In this document: piece after piece, positions 21,812 to 32,850 of the stretch
Layout of the letters: each line of letters opens with the position of its first letter
Position numbering within the stretch: position 1 is the first letter of the stretch
Assembly (NCBI GenBank): GCA_032718475.1
Contig: JAUCBJ010006764.1
Span: 1-64,000 of the forward strand
DNA: 64,000 bases
From: Nemertoderma westbladi
Taxonomy: Eukaryota > Xenacoelomorpha > Nemertodermatida > Nemertodermatidae
Reading direction: 5' to 3'
Made by a program: the position numbers and the translations under genes
The notes under the pieces: generated by a model
Database searches by the model: none
Seen by the model: only the letters and a program-made list of their open reading frames with translations
Told to the model about the DNA's origin: nothing

Positions 21812-23040
21812 CTAGCAACATATCCAAAATCCTTGGTTGGGAATCCTTGCAACTAAAGTTCTAGTTCTAGGGTCTCCACATGGCTCCTCCCAGTGGAGGG
21901 CACTGAAGCGATGATGCCTGGAACCCATAATAGTTCGGAAGGTTTTATGAATGAATGTGATAAGTGTACTGGTTAGCAGTGATGGATTTGGAGCTGTGGT
22001 AGACAACTGCGATTTATACGCTACTTTGTATCTGCCAACAGAGATGGAGTCTTGTTTACAATTGATGTCGAGTAAGAAAAATTTATCACCTGCCTTCATC
22101 CAGTTGATGATAAGTGGTTTGGAAAGTGTTCATGTCGTTGGCCATGATAAGTGAAAGGCAGAAGGAGTGTGGAATGCGTAACAGTCTGACAATATAGCAG
22201 GAATTTGTTATCTGGAGAGTCAGTAGGATATCCGTAAACAAGGTCGGCAGCTGAGCAGTCGCTGACTTCACGTCAGGCAGTCAGAACGAGGAGAACGAGG
22301 GGCAACTCATCCAGTTAGGGTTTTGAGGCGAGCCTTTAGGGCAACTTTAAGTTGATGGTGCATACGCTCTACAATACTGTTAGCTTGAGGGTGTGGTAGA
22401 CTGTAGTGGACGAGGCAGAGATGCCTAGAAGTTGATGTAGTTTCGACCACAAGTGCGAAGTGAATTGGGAGCCGCGATCTGAGACAATGTCGAGGGGAAC
22501 ACCAAACCGAGCAATCCAGTGCCTACAGTAATGAGTGCATGGGCACAGGACTCAGCGATGGTGTTTTCCAGAGAAATTGCCTCGGGCCAGTGAGTGAAGC
22601 GGTCTATGATCGTAAACAGATACGAATTACCTTCTGATTCAGGAAGGGGTCCCACTAGGTCGACATGGAGACTGGCAAACCATCGGTTGGGTTGTGGCTG
22701 ATGTGTAAGTGGGGCAATTACATGACGTTGCACTTTGGATGCCTAGCATGGATGACACTCTCGGCACCATCTTCTGGCATCAGATTTTAATTTGTGCCAA
22801 ACAAATCTGGAGGAGATGGCGCATTCATTAGGCAGCAACCAGTATGTGCCAGGTTGTGAATTGAGTTGAAAATGTGCTTAGTCCATGCAGCTCGTACTAT
22901 GGGACAATTGTTACCTGTAGAGATGTCGCACAGGACGGTATAATTGCCGAAAGAGACATCTTTGAAGTTGAGGCCAGATATAGCTGTCCAATAGGATGCG
23001 ATTTCTTCGGAAGAAACATGATCAGCTGCCAATTGGCAGT
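21812..23040 (-). mobile_element. Partial Ty3/gypsy element (integrase half)
   Basis: Minus-strand pol remnant. Frames 22787-23032 (zinc-binding H-H region, IFNSIHNLAHTG), 22425-22733 (core: DLVGPLPESEGNSYLFTIID, WPEAISL), about 22290-22420 (catalytic E region, [15 protein letters not shown]) and 21812-22099 (C-terminal GDKFFLLDINCKQDSISVGR) follow in order. Frameshifts separate all of them. Protease, RT and RNase H are absent. It is a different lineage from the full element at 23442-28046, whose integrase reads DIVGPLPTINGYSYLL. Confidence 0.75.
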
Positions 23041-23114
23041 AATCAATAGTAGGAATATGAATCGCAGAGACTGTGTCATCGGCGAAATGCCATTTTCAAT
23101 AAATATATATATTC

Positions 23115-23181
23115 GACATACTGTACAGTATGTCTCAGAATAGAGTAACCAATCAGAATTCAGATTCAGACCGTATATAAA
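23115..23181 (+). promoter_or_regulatory. Palindrome with CCAAT and TATA-like motifs
   Basis: A perfect 20-bp palindrome (gacatactgtacagtatgtc) at 23115-23134 is followed by ccaat at 23149 and tatataaag at 23174. The arrangement resembles a core promoter, perhaps an LTR remnant. No downstream gene is recognised before the LTR at 23442. Confidence 0.3.
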
Positions 23182-23441
23182 GCTCAACTATCAGACTTTC
23201 CAATTCATTCTGTGTTCTGCTTCTGTATTAACATTCCCACAAATTTTGGTTATTGCTCTTTCCACTTTCAACCATTTCTGCTTTTACTGTTTTTTCCTTA
23301 TATTCAAATATTCATTACTCAGTCAAATTCAGCCTTTTTCAGCATTCAAACATTGTTCAGAATTCCGCATCCTTTCCTCCACACCTGCAGCCTTTTTAGA
23401 TAGATAAAAAACCTTACTAGATTAGGCCTATCTGAGTATTC

Positions 23442-23777
23442 TGTAAAGGTCCGGTTAACTGCTATCGATATATCGAGGTGAAAAGGAATAATAATAAAAA
23501 CGAGGCTATACGACCAGAACAGTAATACTGTATTGAAGTTATGTCGTACAATGATTCCAAATTATAATACGGTATATAGATGCTCTAATACCGTACTGGT
23601 AAGTCTGCAGTAGTCCAGAAAATCAGCAGTTCCGAATACCGTCCTACAGTCTGACAGTTGTTCAATCTCGAAGTCCTTCATTTATATTATACAGTATATC
23701 TCCAATAAAATGTAATTAAATATTTGTTTTAAGAAATATTTAATATTTTTGTTTTTGGTCTAAACAGCACCACTACA
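23442..23777 (-). repeat. 3' LTR of Ty3/gypsy element
   Basis: On the plus strand it runs from TGTAAAGGTCC to CACCACTACA, with TG...CA ends. It matches the LTR at 27723-28046 apart from scattered substitutions and short indels. The copies contain an AATAAAA-like A-rich stretch (ataataaaaacg). Confidence 0.9.
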
Positions 23778-23885
23778 CAGCCTTCCCTTTGGAGGCGGAG
23801 CAGTTTCTAGCGGTTTAAAACAAAAATAAATATATTTAATGTGTCATTTCATGCTGAAAACAACCATATAATTTACTTTCAGTTT

Positions 23886-25095
23886 TTAATAATAATGATA
23901 CGAATTATCCTTGGTAGATATAACGACTCGTCCAGAACGAGTTCGCGATGGGTTAGCTGTGTGTAAACAAGAACGAGGCCCTGAAGTTGGGTCTGGTGGT
24001 TCGACGCAGTTTGTGTGGATTGGTAATTCTAGATGTGGTGAAGGAAGGTTTTGTTTTGGTATGAACTGTTTGAGGCGGGAAACACTGACTGTCTGTTGTT
24101 TACCATTCTTCTCAATAACCACAGTTGAACTTTTATCTTCCACTACAGGGTAAGGGCCGGTGTATGGAGCCTCTAGAGGGCGACGTACACGGTCGATTCT
24201 CAGCCAAACTTTATCAGTGTTGGGCGGTAGATGGGAGCGAATTTCGGCGCGTTCTATTGGCTGGGGTTGGAGATGGATATGATTGGTTGGATCGAAATAT
24301 TGGCAGAGTTTGTCAACAATAGAGGGATGGTCGGTTGGCGTGTAACTAATCAACTTCGTGGGGAAACAGGGAGCTTCACCAGTCAGTAATGTAAAAGGGG
24401 AAGGTTTAGATTCGTTAGGAGTATTTCGAATAACCCAAAGGATGGACGAAATTGAGTGCAGCCAATCCGAATCGCGGGCCTTGATGGCGTCTTTCAGACG
24501 GCGGTGTAAGCGTTCAATCATGCCATTTGTTTGTGGGTGGTAAGCTGTTGTGCGAATACGGACATATCTGAGGTTAGTAGCGATTTTCTTAAATTAATCA
24601 GATTCGAATTGGCTTCCACGATCCGTAATAACATGCAGTGGAATTCCGAAAAGTGAAATCCATCCATTGATGAAGGCTATAGCAATGGTTGTAGTTAGAA
24701 TATCTGTCAGGGGAACTGCAGTGGGCCATCCAGAAAATCTATCTATGGCAGTCAGTAAATATGAATAGCCGTTGATCGTTGGTAATGGCCCCACAATATC
24801 TATATGGACGATATCAAATCTATCTGTTACAATTGGCATAGGCTCTAGTGGTGTGTGTATGTGTCGAATAATCTTGGCTTTCTGACAGTTCTGACACTCG
24901 CGAACCCATTTCTTTGTCATTCTTGGCATGTGGCCAATAGAATTGTGAAAGTATTAGTCTCTGGGTAGCAGTGCGGCCAGGGTGAGAAATATTATGAGTT
25001 TGGTTGAAGATATTCTCACGGAGACAAGCTGGAATATAAGGGCGGGGGCGGGAGGAGTTTACATCACAGGCTAGAGAAACATCCCCGAATGGCAT
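23886..25095 (-). pseudogene. Ty3/gypsy integrase
   Basis: It is split over three frames. The zinc-binding part (IFNQTHNISHPGRTATQRLIL then CQNCQKAK) spans 25095-24870 with a frameshift near 24925. The catalytic core has D in VHIDIVGPLP and D in HVITDRGSQF. It then meets an in-frame stop at about 24594-24596, and the E-bearing MIERLHRRLKDAI begins the last frame at 24521. The C-terminal 170 residues include a chromodomain-less tail with the pattern WLRIDRVRRPLEAPYTGPY and TRSGRVV. The enzyme would join element cDNA to the chromosome. This copy cannot make it whole. Confidence 0.85.
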
Positions 25096-25122
25096 AGGAG
25101 TGAGATTGGGAAGAAGTTCCTC

Positions 25123-26202
25123 TTACTGTTGAGCAGCATATATGGCAGGAAAATTGCAGAAAGTCAATGGTGATATTGAAAATAGTTTAATGTATGGTTG
25201 GAAGTGGAGAACTGCACTCGCTAAACCGAGAAGTTCGCGCTCAAAAGCGGAGCATTTTGAATCAGTGGGACTGAGTCGTCGGGAGAAGAACCCGAGTGGT
25301 TTACCATTTGCTTCCAAAACTGCACCAATCGCTGCTTCTGAGGTGTCACTCGTTAGTGTAAGTTCGTTTGTATTGGGGGGAGGATGTACCAATACGATTC
25401 GCTGTTGTAGAGTTTGAAGAATTGTTAGGTAGGCAGAATCATGCTCAGGTTTCCAAGTAAACTGTGGAACAACTGCTCCCCTGGGTTGTGTCTCGTTGAG
25501 CAATGTCTGTAGAGGGATTAGAGTTTCAGCGGCTCTCGGTAGGAATCGGCGATAAAAGTTTATAGCTCCGAGACGGCTACGTAGTTCTTTGTAACAAGTA
25601 GGGGTGTAAAGTTGGGATATTTCAGCAACTTTAGTGGGAGATGGTGAAACTCCGTTGGTATCAATGCGAAAACCCAAAAAGTTGATTTCAGGGACAGCAA
25701 ATGTGCACTTTGATGGGTTTACGTGTAAATCGTGTTCTTGTAGATGTTTAAAGAGTTGTTTTAGGTGAACTTTGTATATTTCCATATTAGCGGAGCCAAC
25801 GATTACGTCGTCGTAGTATGGGAAAGTGCTTGGGTCTAAACCTCTAATGGCCTTGTGGATGTGGCGATTGAAGTGGCTTCCAGCGTTTCTAAAACCAAAT
25901 GGCATTCTCAGATATTCAAACAACCCGAACGGGGTGGTGATAGCCGTCTTTGGAATATCCTTCGGATTAACAGGGATGGCATGGCAAGCCTTTACTATAT
26001 CAATTTTTGAAAACACTGAGCATCCGTGTAAAAATGCATTTGTGTCACGGGGATCCGGAGTAGGGTATGAATCTTTCTTTGTCGCAGCGTTGATACGTCT
26101 GTAGTCTCCACATGGTCGGAATGTAGCATCTTTTTTGGTCACCATGTGGAGTGGAGATGACCATTCTGATGACGACGGTTGTATAATTCCGAGTTCCATC
26201 AT
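25123..26202 (-). pseudogene. Ty3/gypsy reverse transcriptase and partial RNase H
   Basis: 359 codons. RT blocks: WSSPLHMVTKKDATFRPCGD, VFSKIDIVKACHAIP, LFEYLRMPFGFRNAG and the active-site YYDD (FPYYDDVIVG), then INFLGFRIDTNGVSPSPTKV. RNase H starts at TLTSDTSEAAIGAVL and reaches SAFERELLGLASAV, then jumps to unrelated-looking linker residues. Its C-terminal half has therefore been deleted. The frame actually continues upstream to the protease through one stop near 26279, so the first ATG of this frame is not a real start. Confidence 0.88.
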
Positions 26203-26277
26203 TTCTTCGAAGTAATGTTTGGCTGTATTTAGTTTATCTGGGGCTAAACGTCGGGGTTTTGACTGTAACGGATGGCC

Positions 26278-26766
26278 TTATGTCTCAATCGTAAACTCGA
26301 TGGTAGACAGAGGAATTTTCCTATAATCCAGGGGTTCGAATAGATCGGAAAATGGTGCTAAAGTTTCTCTTACACAATTCGGAATTGTTGGATGAGGTTT
26401 GAATTTCGAATCCATCGGCATCGATAAAGTATCTATTTGTAAACTAACGATTAGTCTGGTTGATGTGTCTAGCAGTTCTGATTTATTACAATCGACAAGT
26501 AACTGATTTGTAGACAAAAAGTCTGCACCTAGAATCGGATTTGTGACGTCTGCCACTATGAACCGATGTGTAAATGCGCGGCGGATAGATTTCAATTTAA
26601 TTGGGATATGAATGCGACCGAAAGTTTTGATAGTGTGTCCATCGGCTGCTGAAATAGTTTCGGTTGATCCTTCGAAGGAAATAGCCAAATCATTGGTTAT
26701 GTGAAGGGGAAGAACGCTAATAGAGGCGCCAGTGTCGATGAGAAAACATAATGATTTGTTATACAC
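26278..26766 (-). pseudogene. Ty3/gypsy aspartic protease
   Basis: 162 residues with the active-site motif FLIDTGASISVLP near residue 10 and the second conserved block NPILGADFL about 85 residues later. It overlaps the gag end by 8 bp in another frame, so a frameshift would be needed to make Gag-Pol. It ends at a stop immediately before sequence that continues in the same frame into RT. The stop is therefore a nonsense mutation and not a gene boundary. Confidence 0.85.
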
Positions 26767-27676
26767 TAGCTTTAATCATTGGCAATTTATAACACACCTC
26801 TTCCGTTGTAATCGATGCAGCGGAAGGGGTTGTTAGTCGGGATGGTTCGCGCGATCGGATCCGTGGGTTGTGGGTGTCCGATTTGGGAAATTGACACCAA
26901 GGTGTGCAGGTTCGGGCCTTTGCGCCAAAAAATATATGGGATCGACAAACCTTGGGCCATTGGTTTGTGGAATATGGAGTTAAGATTCGTTGATAATCTG
27001 ATGTTCTACCATTGTTTGGATTTCTGTCATCGTATCCATAGAGAGGTGGACCGGAATATTCACGAGGTTGGTCGCGGTGTTCTCGAATGTTGTACCGGTA
27101 TTGTTCTAGATTGCGGTAAATGGGACGACCTCTAGTAGCTTGTGAAAACGCATAAACCTGCTGGCCACTGGCACATCCGGCGGATCCGGTAGCTGTGGCA
27201 GCGACTGCAGTGTCTGCGATCTTTAGGAAATCTTCTAAACTATTCTCCGATTGTGTGGCGAGAGCACTCTTGGCGGAAGCGTTTGGTATCGCTTCTATTA
27301 CCCGGGCGATAATCTCTTTCTCATTTCGCTCTGGCATCTCTGCAGCGTTAGCAAGAAGTTTAAGTTTTTGGACTGCTAAGGATGGTCTTTCACCTTCCGA
27401 TAAGGTAAATATGGGGGTATGGGCGATTGCTTTCTGGATTAAGTCGTATTTCGATTTGCACAGAGAGTTTTTCAACAAATCCTTTGCTTCCTCGCAGGTT
27501 TTAGTTTCCCCAGAAGCGAAGATCGCGGCCTGTTCCGTCGGGAGCCACGTAAACAGTAGGTTGATTTTATTTTCTTCCTCGATTTTCTCCATTGTGAAAT
27601 ATGTCTCGAGTTGTCTGAACCAAATCGTGGGTTGTTGTAATGAGAAAGGCGGGATGTGGATCCGATGAGTAGCCAT
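26759..27676 (-). CDS. Ty3/gypsy Gag
   Basis: 305 residues, uninterrupted. The N-terminal half is a capsid-like domain (PPFSLQQPTIWFRQLETYF and NLLFTWLPTEQAAIFA). Near the C-terminus sits the unusual zinc-knuckle form seen in many invertebrate gypsy Gags, C-x2-H followed by FGAKARTCTPWC. It packages element RNA in the cytoplasm. The start ATG (MATHRIHIPPF) lies about 45 bp inside the 5' LTR, close to the primer-binding region. Confidence 0.8.
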   Translation of the reverse strand: MATHRIHIPPFSLQQPTIWFRQLETYFTMEKIEEENKINLLFTWLPTEQAAIFASGETKTCEEAKDLLKNSLCKSKYDLIQKAIAHTPIFTLSEGERPSLAVQKLKLLANAAEMPERNEKEIIARVIEAIPNASAKSALATQSENSLEDFLKIADTAVAATATGSAGCASGQQVYAFSQATRGRPIYRNLEQYRYNIREHRDQPREYSGPPLYGYDDRNPNNGRTSDYQRILTPYSTNQWPKVCRSHIFFGAKARTCTPWCQFPKSDTHNPRIRSREPSRLTTPSAASITTEEVCYKLPMIKASV

Positions 27677-27722
27677 TGTTCTAAAGTCTGAAAGTTTGAA
27701 GGAATTTCGTCTGGGTCACCAG

Positions 27723-28046
27723 TGTAATGGTCCGCGTAACTGCTATCGATATATCGAGGTGAAAAGGAATAATAATAAAAACGAGGCTATATGACTAGAA
27801 CAGTAATAATGTATTGAAGTTCTGTCGTACAATGATTCCAAATTATAATATATAGATGCTCTAATACCGTACTGGTAAGTCTGCAGTAGTCCAGAAAATC
27901 AGCAGTTCTGAATACTGTCCTACAGTCTGACAGTTGTTCAATCTCTAAGTCCTTCATTTATATTATATAGTATATCTCCAATAAAATGTAATTAAATATT
28001 TATTTTAAGAAATATTTTTGTTTTTGGTCTAAACAGCACCACTACA
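27723..28046 (-). repeat. 5' LTR of Ty3/gypsy element
   Basis: It matches the 3' LTR at 23442-23777 (both contain gctatcgatatatcgaggtg) and is 12 bp shorter through small deletions. Right flank attc matches the left flank of the other LTR. Confidence 0.9.
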
Positions 28047-28773
28047 ATTCTAATTATTATAGTAATAGTAACAAGACAATTATCCCTTATATTTTGTATT
28101 ACATTCTCTATGGTAGCATGGAACCAGTTATCAACCAAATAAAACGTTGTCCAGCAGCATAGACAAACGTTTAATATAGTACACAGACAGACAGACACAG
28201 TTTACTATTCTGTATTCATTCAGAGGTTTCGCTGCGAACATTATAACCAAAATTTTTATTTTTATGATACCTTAGGCTACACATATTCAGACATTCAAAT
28301 ATTCTGGCATTCCTTCAACCTTCCTAGTACAGTAGCAGTAGTACCGGTACCTACATCAGGATATAGGCAGATCTGCAGATAGGCTTATTACAATATAATC
28401 CTTACGGTACCTACTGACCTAGGCCCCATATGGCCCTACTGCCTGACCGCTCTATCAGCCTATTGCAGTATTGTGTACCGGTATCATAATCAAGATTGCA
28501 TAGGCCTATGTTCCTGTACCTGCCTGTATAGCCCAATATCAGACTTTTAAGATTATTTTGTTGGTAGGCCTAGAAACCCTCTGGTAGGCAAACAGCTATA
28601 CATAAATTCAGGTCAGTTTTCTGGCATACGCTTATAACTATAAATCCAACTATTAGTCTGTAATTATAACTTGATTCATTCATTCAAAATTACTTTGTAA
28701 GGTATGCAATGGTAGCAAACATCACACAATCTTATACGATCCTCAAGTTACAAAACCTACAACCCCTTCATAA
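28047..28773. other. No recognisable gene
   Basis: AT-rich sequence with scattered ggcctac/gtaccggtac motifs that recur throughout the window. Nothing supported. Confidence 0.5.
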
Positions 28774-31601
28774 ATGGCAGGAACCACTTCCAGTATCGTA
28801 TCATCTTCTAATCCTGTCGCTGTTGCATCAATAAACAAATCTTCAGCACCTAGTAAGAGCATTTCATCACCCTTGAATCACATCAATGATAATATCATAA
28901 TCACTCGTCCTAACCTTCAAGCTATTTTCAGTACCTCACATTCCAAAAAAAGGACATGGCTCTCTATTGTCCCAATCAAATTAATCTCAGGTGATAGGCA
29001 TATTACAACCTATGCTCTATTGGATGAAGGTTCTACTTGTGCCTTTATGAACCAGTCAATTTCTGATATGTTAAATCTTGTTAAGAAAAACTGTAATCGT
29101 TCATTCAAAACAGCATTTGACTCTACTGCTAGAAGTGTTGATGTCGTGTCAGTTTCAGGTGCACCAGTCGAAGGTATGCATGCTTCAGACCCTCATTTTC
29201 AGGTTTTTCTACCTATTGTATACTTAGTACAGTAAATAATTTCCAAAAGGCTCATACCCAAGACATTTCACAGGTCACAATTTGTGACTATTGTTACCTC
29301 AACGAAATTGCTGATGATCTTTATTCAATTCCAGAGATTGATGCCAACATGATTTCAGCTCTCAACACATTAAACAAAACTACCAAGTTCATAAACGATA
29401 GGTATGAAGTCGCTATGATGTGGAATAGTCCACCCCCAAACTTACATAATAATAAACTTCTTGCTGTAAAGCACAACTACAAGGTCTTCTTCAGAGATTC
29501 AAGAAGCTTCCTAACATCTATGACAAATATCAACAGCAGATTGATTCGTACAAAGAGAAGGGGTATGCTCGTCGCTTGTCTCCAGAAGAAGTTGACTCAG
29601 TCTCTAACCAAACTTACTATCTTCCTAATCATTTTGTTCTACATGAGAATAAACCCAACAAAATCAGAATCGTTAATGATTGTGCGGCGACTTACAAGGG
29701 AACATGCTTAAATGATAACCCAACTGAAGGCCCAAATTTAATCAACTCTCTCATTGGTGTACTGCTACTTTTTCGTATCGGCTCAGTTGCCTTTAGCTGC
29801 AATATTGAAAGCATGTATCATAGAGTTCTTGTTCCTCCATCAGACAGTGATAGTCTCCGATTTCTCTGGAAAGCAAAGGGCTCAGATGTAACTGAAACAT
29901 TCATAATGTTATGCCATATATTTGGTGCTCTATATTTGATTCACATCTCTTCGATCCAGCCATCCTCATTATTATTCTTTTAAGTTTTTACATGGATGAT
30001 TGCCTTCATTCAGTATTCAGCCATCAAGAAGCCATTTCTGTTGCTGAAAGTCTTATCCAGTGCTTATCCAAAGGTGGATTTCATCTTACAAAGTTTATTT
30101 CCACTTCAGAAGAATTCATTAACCACTTCCCTGTAAGTGAGCGTGCTCCATGTAAGGTTAATATAGATCTTGATCATCTTAATGTATCCAGAACTCTTGG
30201 AATTCTTGGGGATACAGTATCAGACAGCTTCATATTCAATTTCCACCCCAAACAATGCGAATATTATACAAAACGAATTACCCTTTCTGAAAATGCCATT
30301 ATCTATGACCCACTCAGTTGGATTACTCCGATCATTCTGAAGGGTCACCTTATTATTCGTGAAATGTGGCTGATAAATCTCTCATGGGATGATCTCCTGC
30401 CAGCCAGACTCGCAAAGAAATGGCAGTCTTGGCTGAATCAATTATCTGATCTTTCAGCCCTAACTATTCCTAGGTGTTATACTGGACTTTTTGATAACAA
30501 TTTATCTTTAAATCAACTACACATATTTTCTGATGCTTCGATTTCAGCTTATGGTGTAGTGGCTTATCTTCGCATCATTTCGAAAAACAGCTATGTCTCA
30601 TTAGTTTATTCAAATCACGATTAGTACGTTCTGTGACTGCATCTGCACCAACTGTCCCTGAGCTGGAACTTCAAGCAGCAGTGCTAGCTTCTGACATTAG
30701 CCAGATGCTTCTAGATAATCTTAAACCCCGCATTCAAATTGCTTCCACCTATTTCTGGTCTGATTCCACAGTAACTCTTGGGTACATCCACAACTCTTCT
30801 AAATCATTCCCAATGTATGTCATGCAGCGCGTTTCCCATATCCTTCTATATTCAGACCGCAATCAGTGGTATCATGTTTCAGGAAATGAGAATCCGGCTG
30901 ACTTAGCCAGTAGAGGTTCCACAACTCTACAACTTCTTAATTCGGACAGTTGGTGGCATGGACCCAAATTCCTCTCTTCCCTTAATACTACATTTTCCAA
31001 TGACTATGTCGACTTGGAAGAATGTTCAATGGTTGCAAATTCAAACATTAATTCCCATGTTACAACTGATGACATTGAGTCCATTCCAGAATATGTAAAC
31101 TACATTCTTGATAATTGTGATAAAGACATTGTACATTCCATTCAATCAGAGGATTCAGAGTACTGTGTTTCAGCTATTGATCGAGCTTTATTTCACTTCA
31201 GTTGGAATAAATTACGAATTATCTTTGCCTGGTTATTATGCCTTATTCACTTCTCTATATCCTCCAAATTCGTAGTTCCTCTCAGAGGCACCCCAATAAC
31301 ACACCCAGAGATGAAACACTCTGGATACCGAATTATCTATTTTGTGCAAAGACAAATGTTCCCCAAATGCATTCTTTTGAAAGTGCCATCCAGAGATTTG
31401 GTATCCTCTGCAGTTAGAGCCCAGCATGGACTCTCATATAAGAGTGCTGGTTCTACTGCTGCCATAAATAATCGAACCTTAAGGTTCCGTTTTATTCTAT
31501 GGGACTTCCAAATCCTGGACAGACTATTTAACGCTGCTCATGCCTTCCCCTTACGTATCCGAAGGTCTTCACCTGACTTTCTGATCCATGACCCCAAGTA
31601 G
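28774..31601 (+). mobile_element. BEL/Pao retrotransposon relic without integrase
   Basis: Frames in order: 28774-29235 (protease-like, LLDEGSTCAFMN), 29349-29983 (RT start: INDRYEVAMMW, NKIRIVNDCAATYKGTCLND, FSCNIESMYHRVLVPPSDSD), 29911-30624 (FYMDDCLHSVF active-site box, then RNase H LHIFSDASISAYGVVAYL) and 30633-31601 (VPELELQAAVLASD, YFWSDSTVTLGYIHNSS, WYHVSGNENPADLASRG). It ends in a LIHDPK stretch where the integrase zinc domain should start. It is AT-rich and frame-broken, and no LTRs were seen. It is a different lineage from the GC-richer BEL at 52-61 kb. A non-LTR fragment abuts its end. Confidence 0.85.
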
Positions 31602-31639
31602 CAGAAGTCATCCGCATGCTCAAGCAAGCCATCCTTAGA

Positions 31640-32580
31640 GCTTATGCCCTTATGATCGATCAGACATTTCTAGAGGGCTGTCTAGGTTGACTGTCATAAT
31701 TTTGGCCTTCTTGGAATTTACAAAACTACTCTTTACTAGAAGCAACCTGCTCCAATGAACAGATAAGCCTCTGGGCCTTTGGGATTCTGACAGTACCCCT
31801 AAGTCATCAGCAAAGTCTAGATCAGTAAGGTACTATGCTTGATTTCCTCTACTTCCTGTGCAAGTAGGTGTTTGGGATTCTGACAGTACCCCTAAGTCAT
31901 CAGCAAAGTCTAGATCAGTTAGGTACTATGCTGGATTTCCTCTACTTCCTATGCAAGTAGGTGTTGTTACCAACACCCCATCTTTATTAAGATGGTCTAA
32001 GGACATGCGTAGAATATAATCAAAAACCATTACGAATAAGAACGGTGTAAGTGTGTCATCCTGAAGGACTCCCCATAAGACTTCGGATGGATCTGTGTCA
32101 CCATCAGCAGTAGACACAAATGTGGTGGAACCATCGTACAGTGATCTGATAGCTACAAAAATTTCCTTAGGAATCCCATATGCTGCCAGTATGCTGAACA
32201 TACGTGGTCGGGAGACTGAGTCGAAGGGTTTAAAGAAGTCAACAAAGATAATAGCCAGTTAGTCTGCCTTTCTTTATTGATAAACTCTTCGATTATCCTT
32301 CGGAGTGCCAGAATAGGCTCCATGGTCCCACGACCTTTACGGAACCCATTTTGGTTCCCACGTAACAGTCTCTCAACAGGATCCCTGATGTGATTTAATA
32401 TAATTCTGTTGTATAGCTTTGCAGCAATCGAGATTAAAGTGATTCCATGAAAAGATCCACGTTAGGTTGCCCTTCTTGGGAACTGGCACCAACTTATTTG
32501 TTTTCAGTTCTTGAGGGAGTTCTCTTTGTCCTATACAGGAGTAGATGATGACAGTCGCAATAGATTTTCAGACCTCCCCA
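31640..32580 (-). mobile_element. Non-LTR retrotransposon fragment (RT)
   Basis: Minus-strand sister of the insertion at 5225-6720. The frame 31926-32201 carries MFSILAAYGIPKEIFVAIRS and TTFVSTADGDTDPSEVLWGV, and the preceding codons to 32580 hold ELKTNKLVPVPKKG. A 93-bp tandem duplication (starting near 31781 and 31874) repeats the active-site region. Truncated at both ends. Confidence 0.8.
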
Positions 32581-32589
32581 ATACATATT

Positions 32590-32850
32590 AAATAGAAGTG
32601 CATTACTTATTTATATATTTTAATATTATCATGTTTTATATTGCTGTTGTAGATATGTTTGGCATTAATATTTATTTATTTATCTTTATTATTACAGTAT
32701 AATTATTTATTTTTATTTATATATATTTATTATTTATATTTATATATATTTTTGATTTATATATATATTATTACTTAGTGTAGCATTATTATACATATAT
32801 ATGTTAAAAATTAATTATTAAAATAAATTAATTAGGCAATATATATTTTT
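32590..32850. repeat. AT-rich (tatttat)n stretch
   Basis: Low-complexity tatttatttatata sequence 3' of the second GPCR gene. No gene. Confidence 0.6.

Larger units (their letters stand above)
23442..28046 (-). mobile_element. Ty3/gypsy LTR retrotransposon, complete but inactivated
   Basis: Read on the minus strand: 5' LTR 27723-28046, primer-binding region tggtgacccagacg just inside it, gag, protease, RT, RNase H, integrase, a purine-rich tract (aaagggaagg) next to the 3' LTR, and 3' LTR 23442-23777. The flanks end attc on the left and begin attc on the right, a 4-bp target duplication. Pol is broken by in-frame stops near 26279, 25124 and 24596, a frameshift near 24925 and a deletion in RNase H, so it is an old copy. 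No envelope-like frame follows integrase. Confidence 0.9.
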
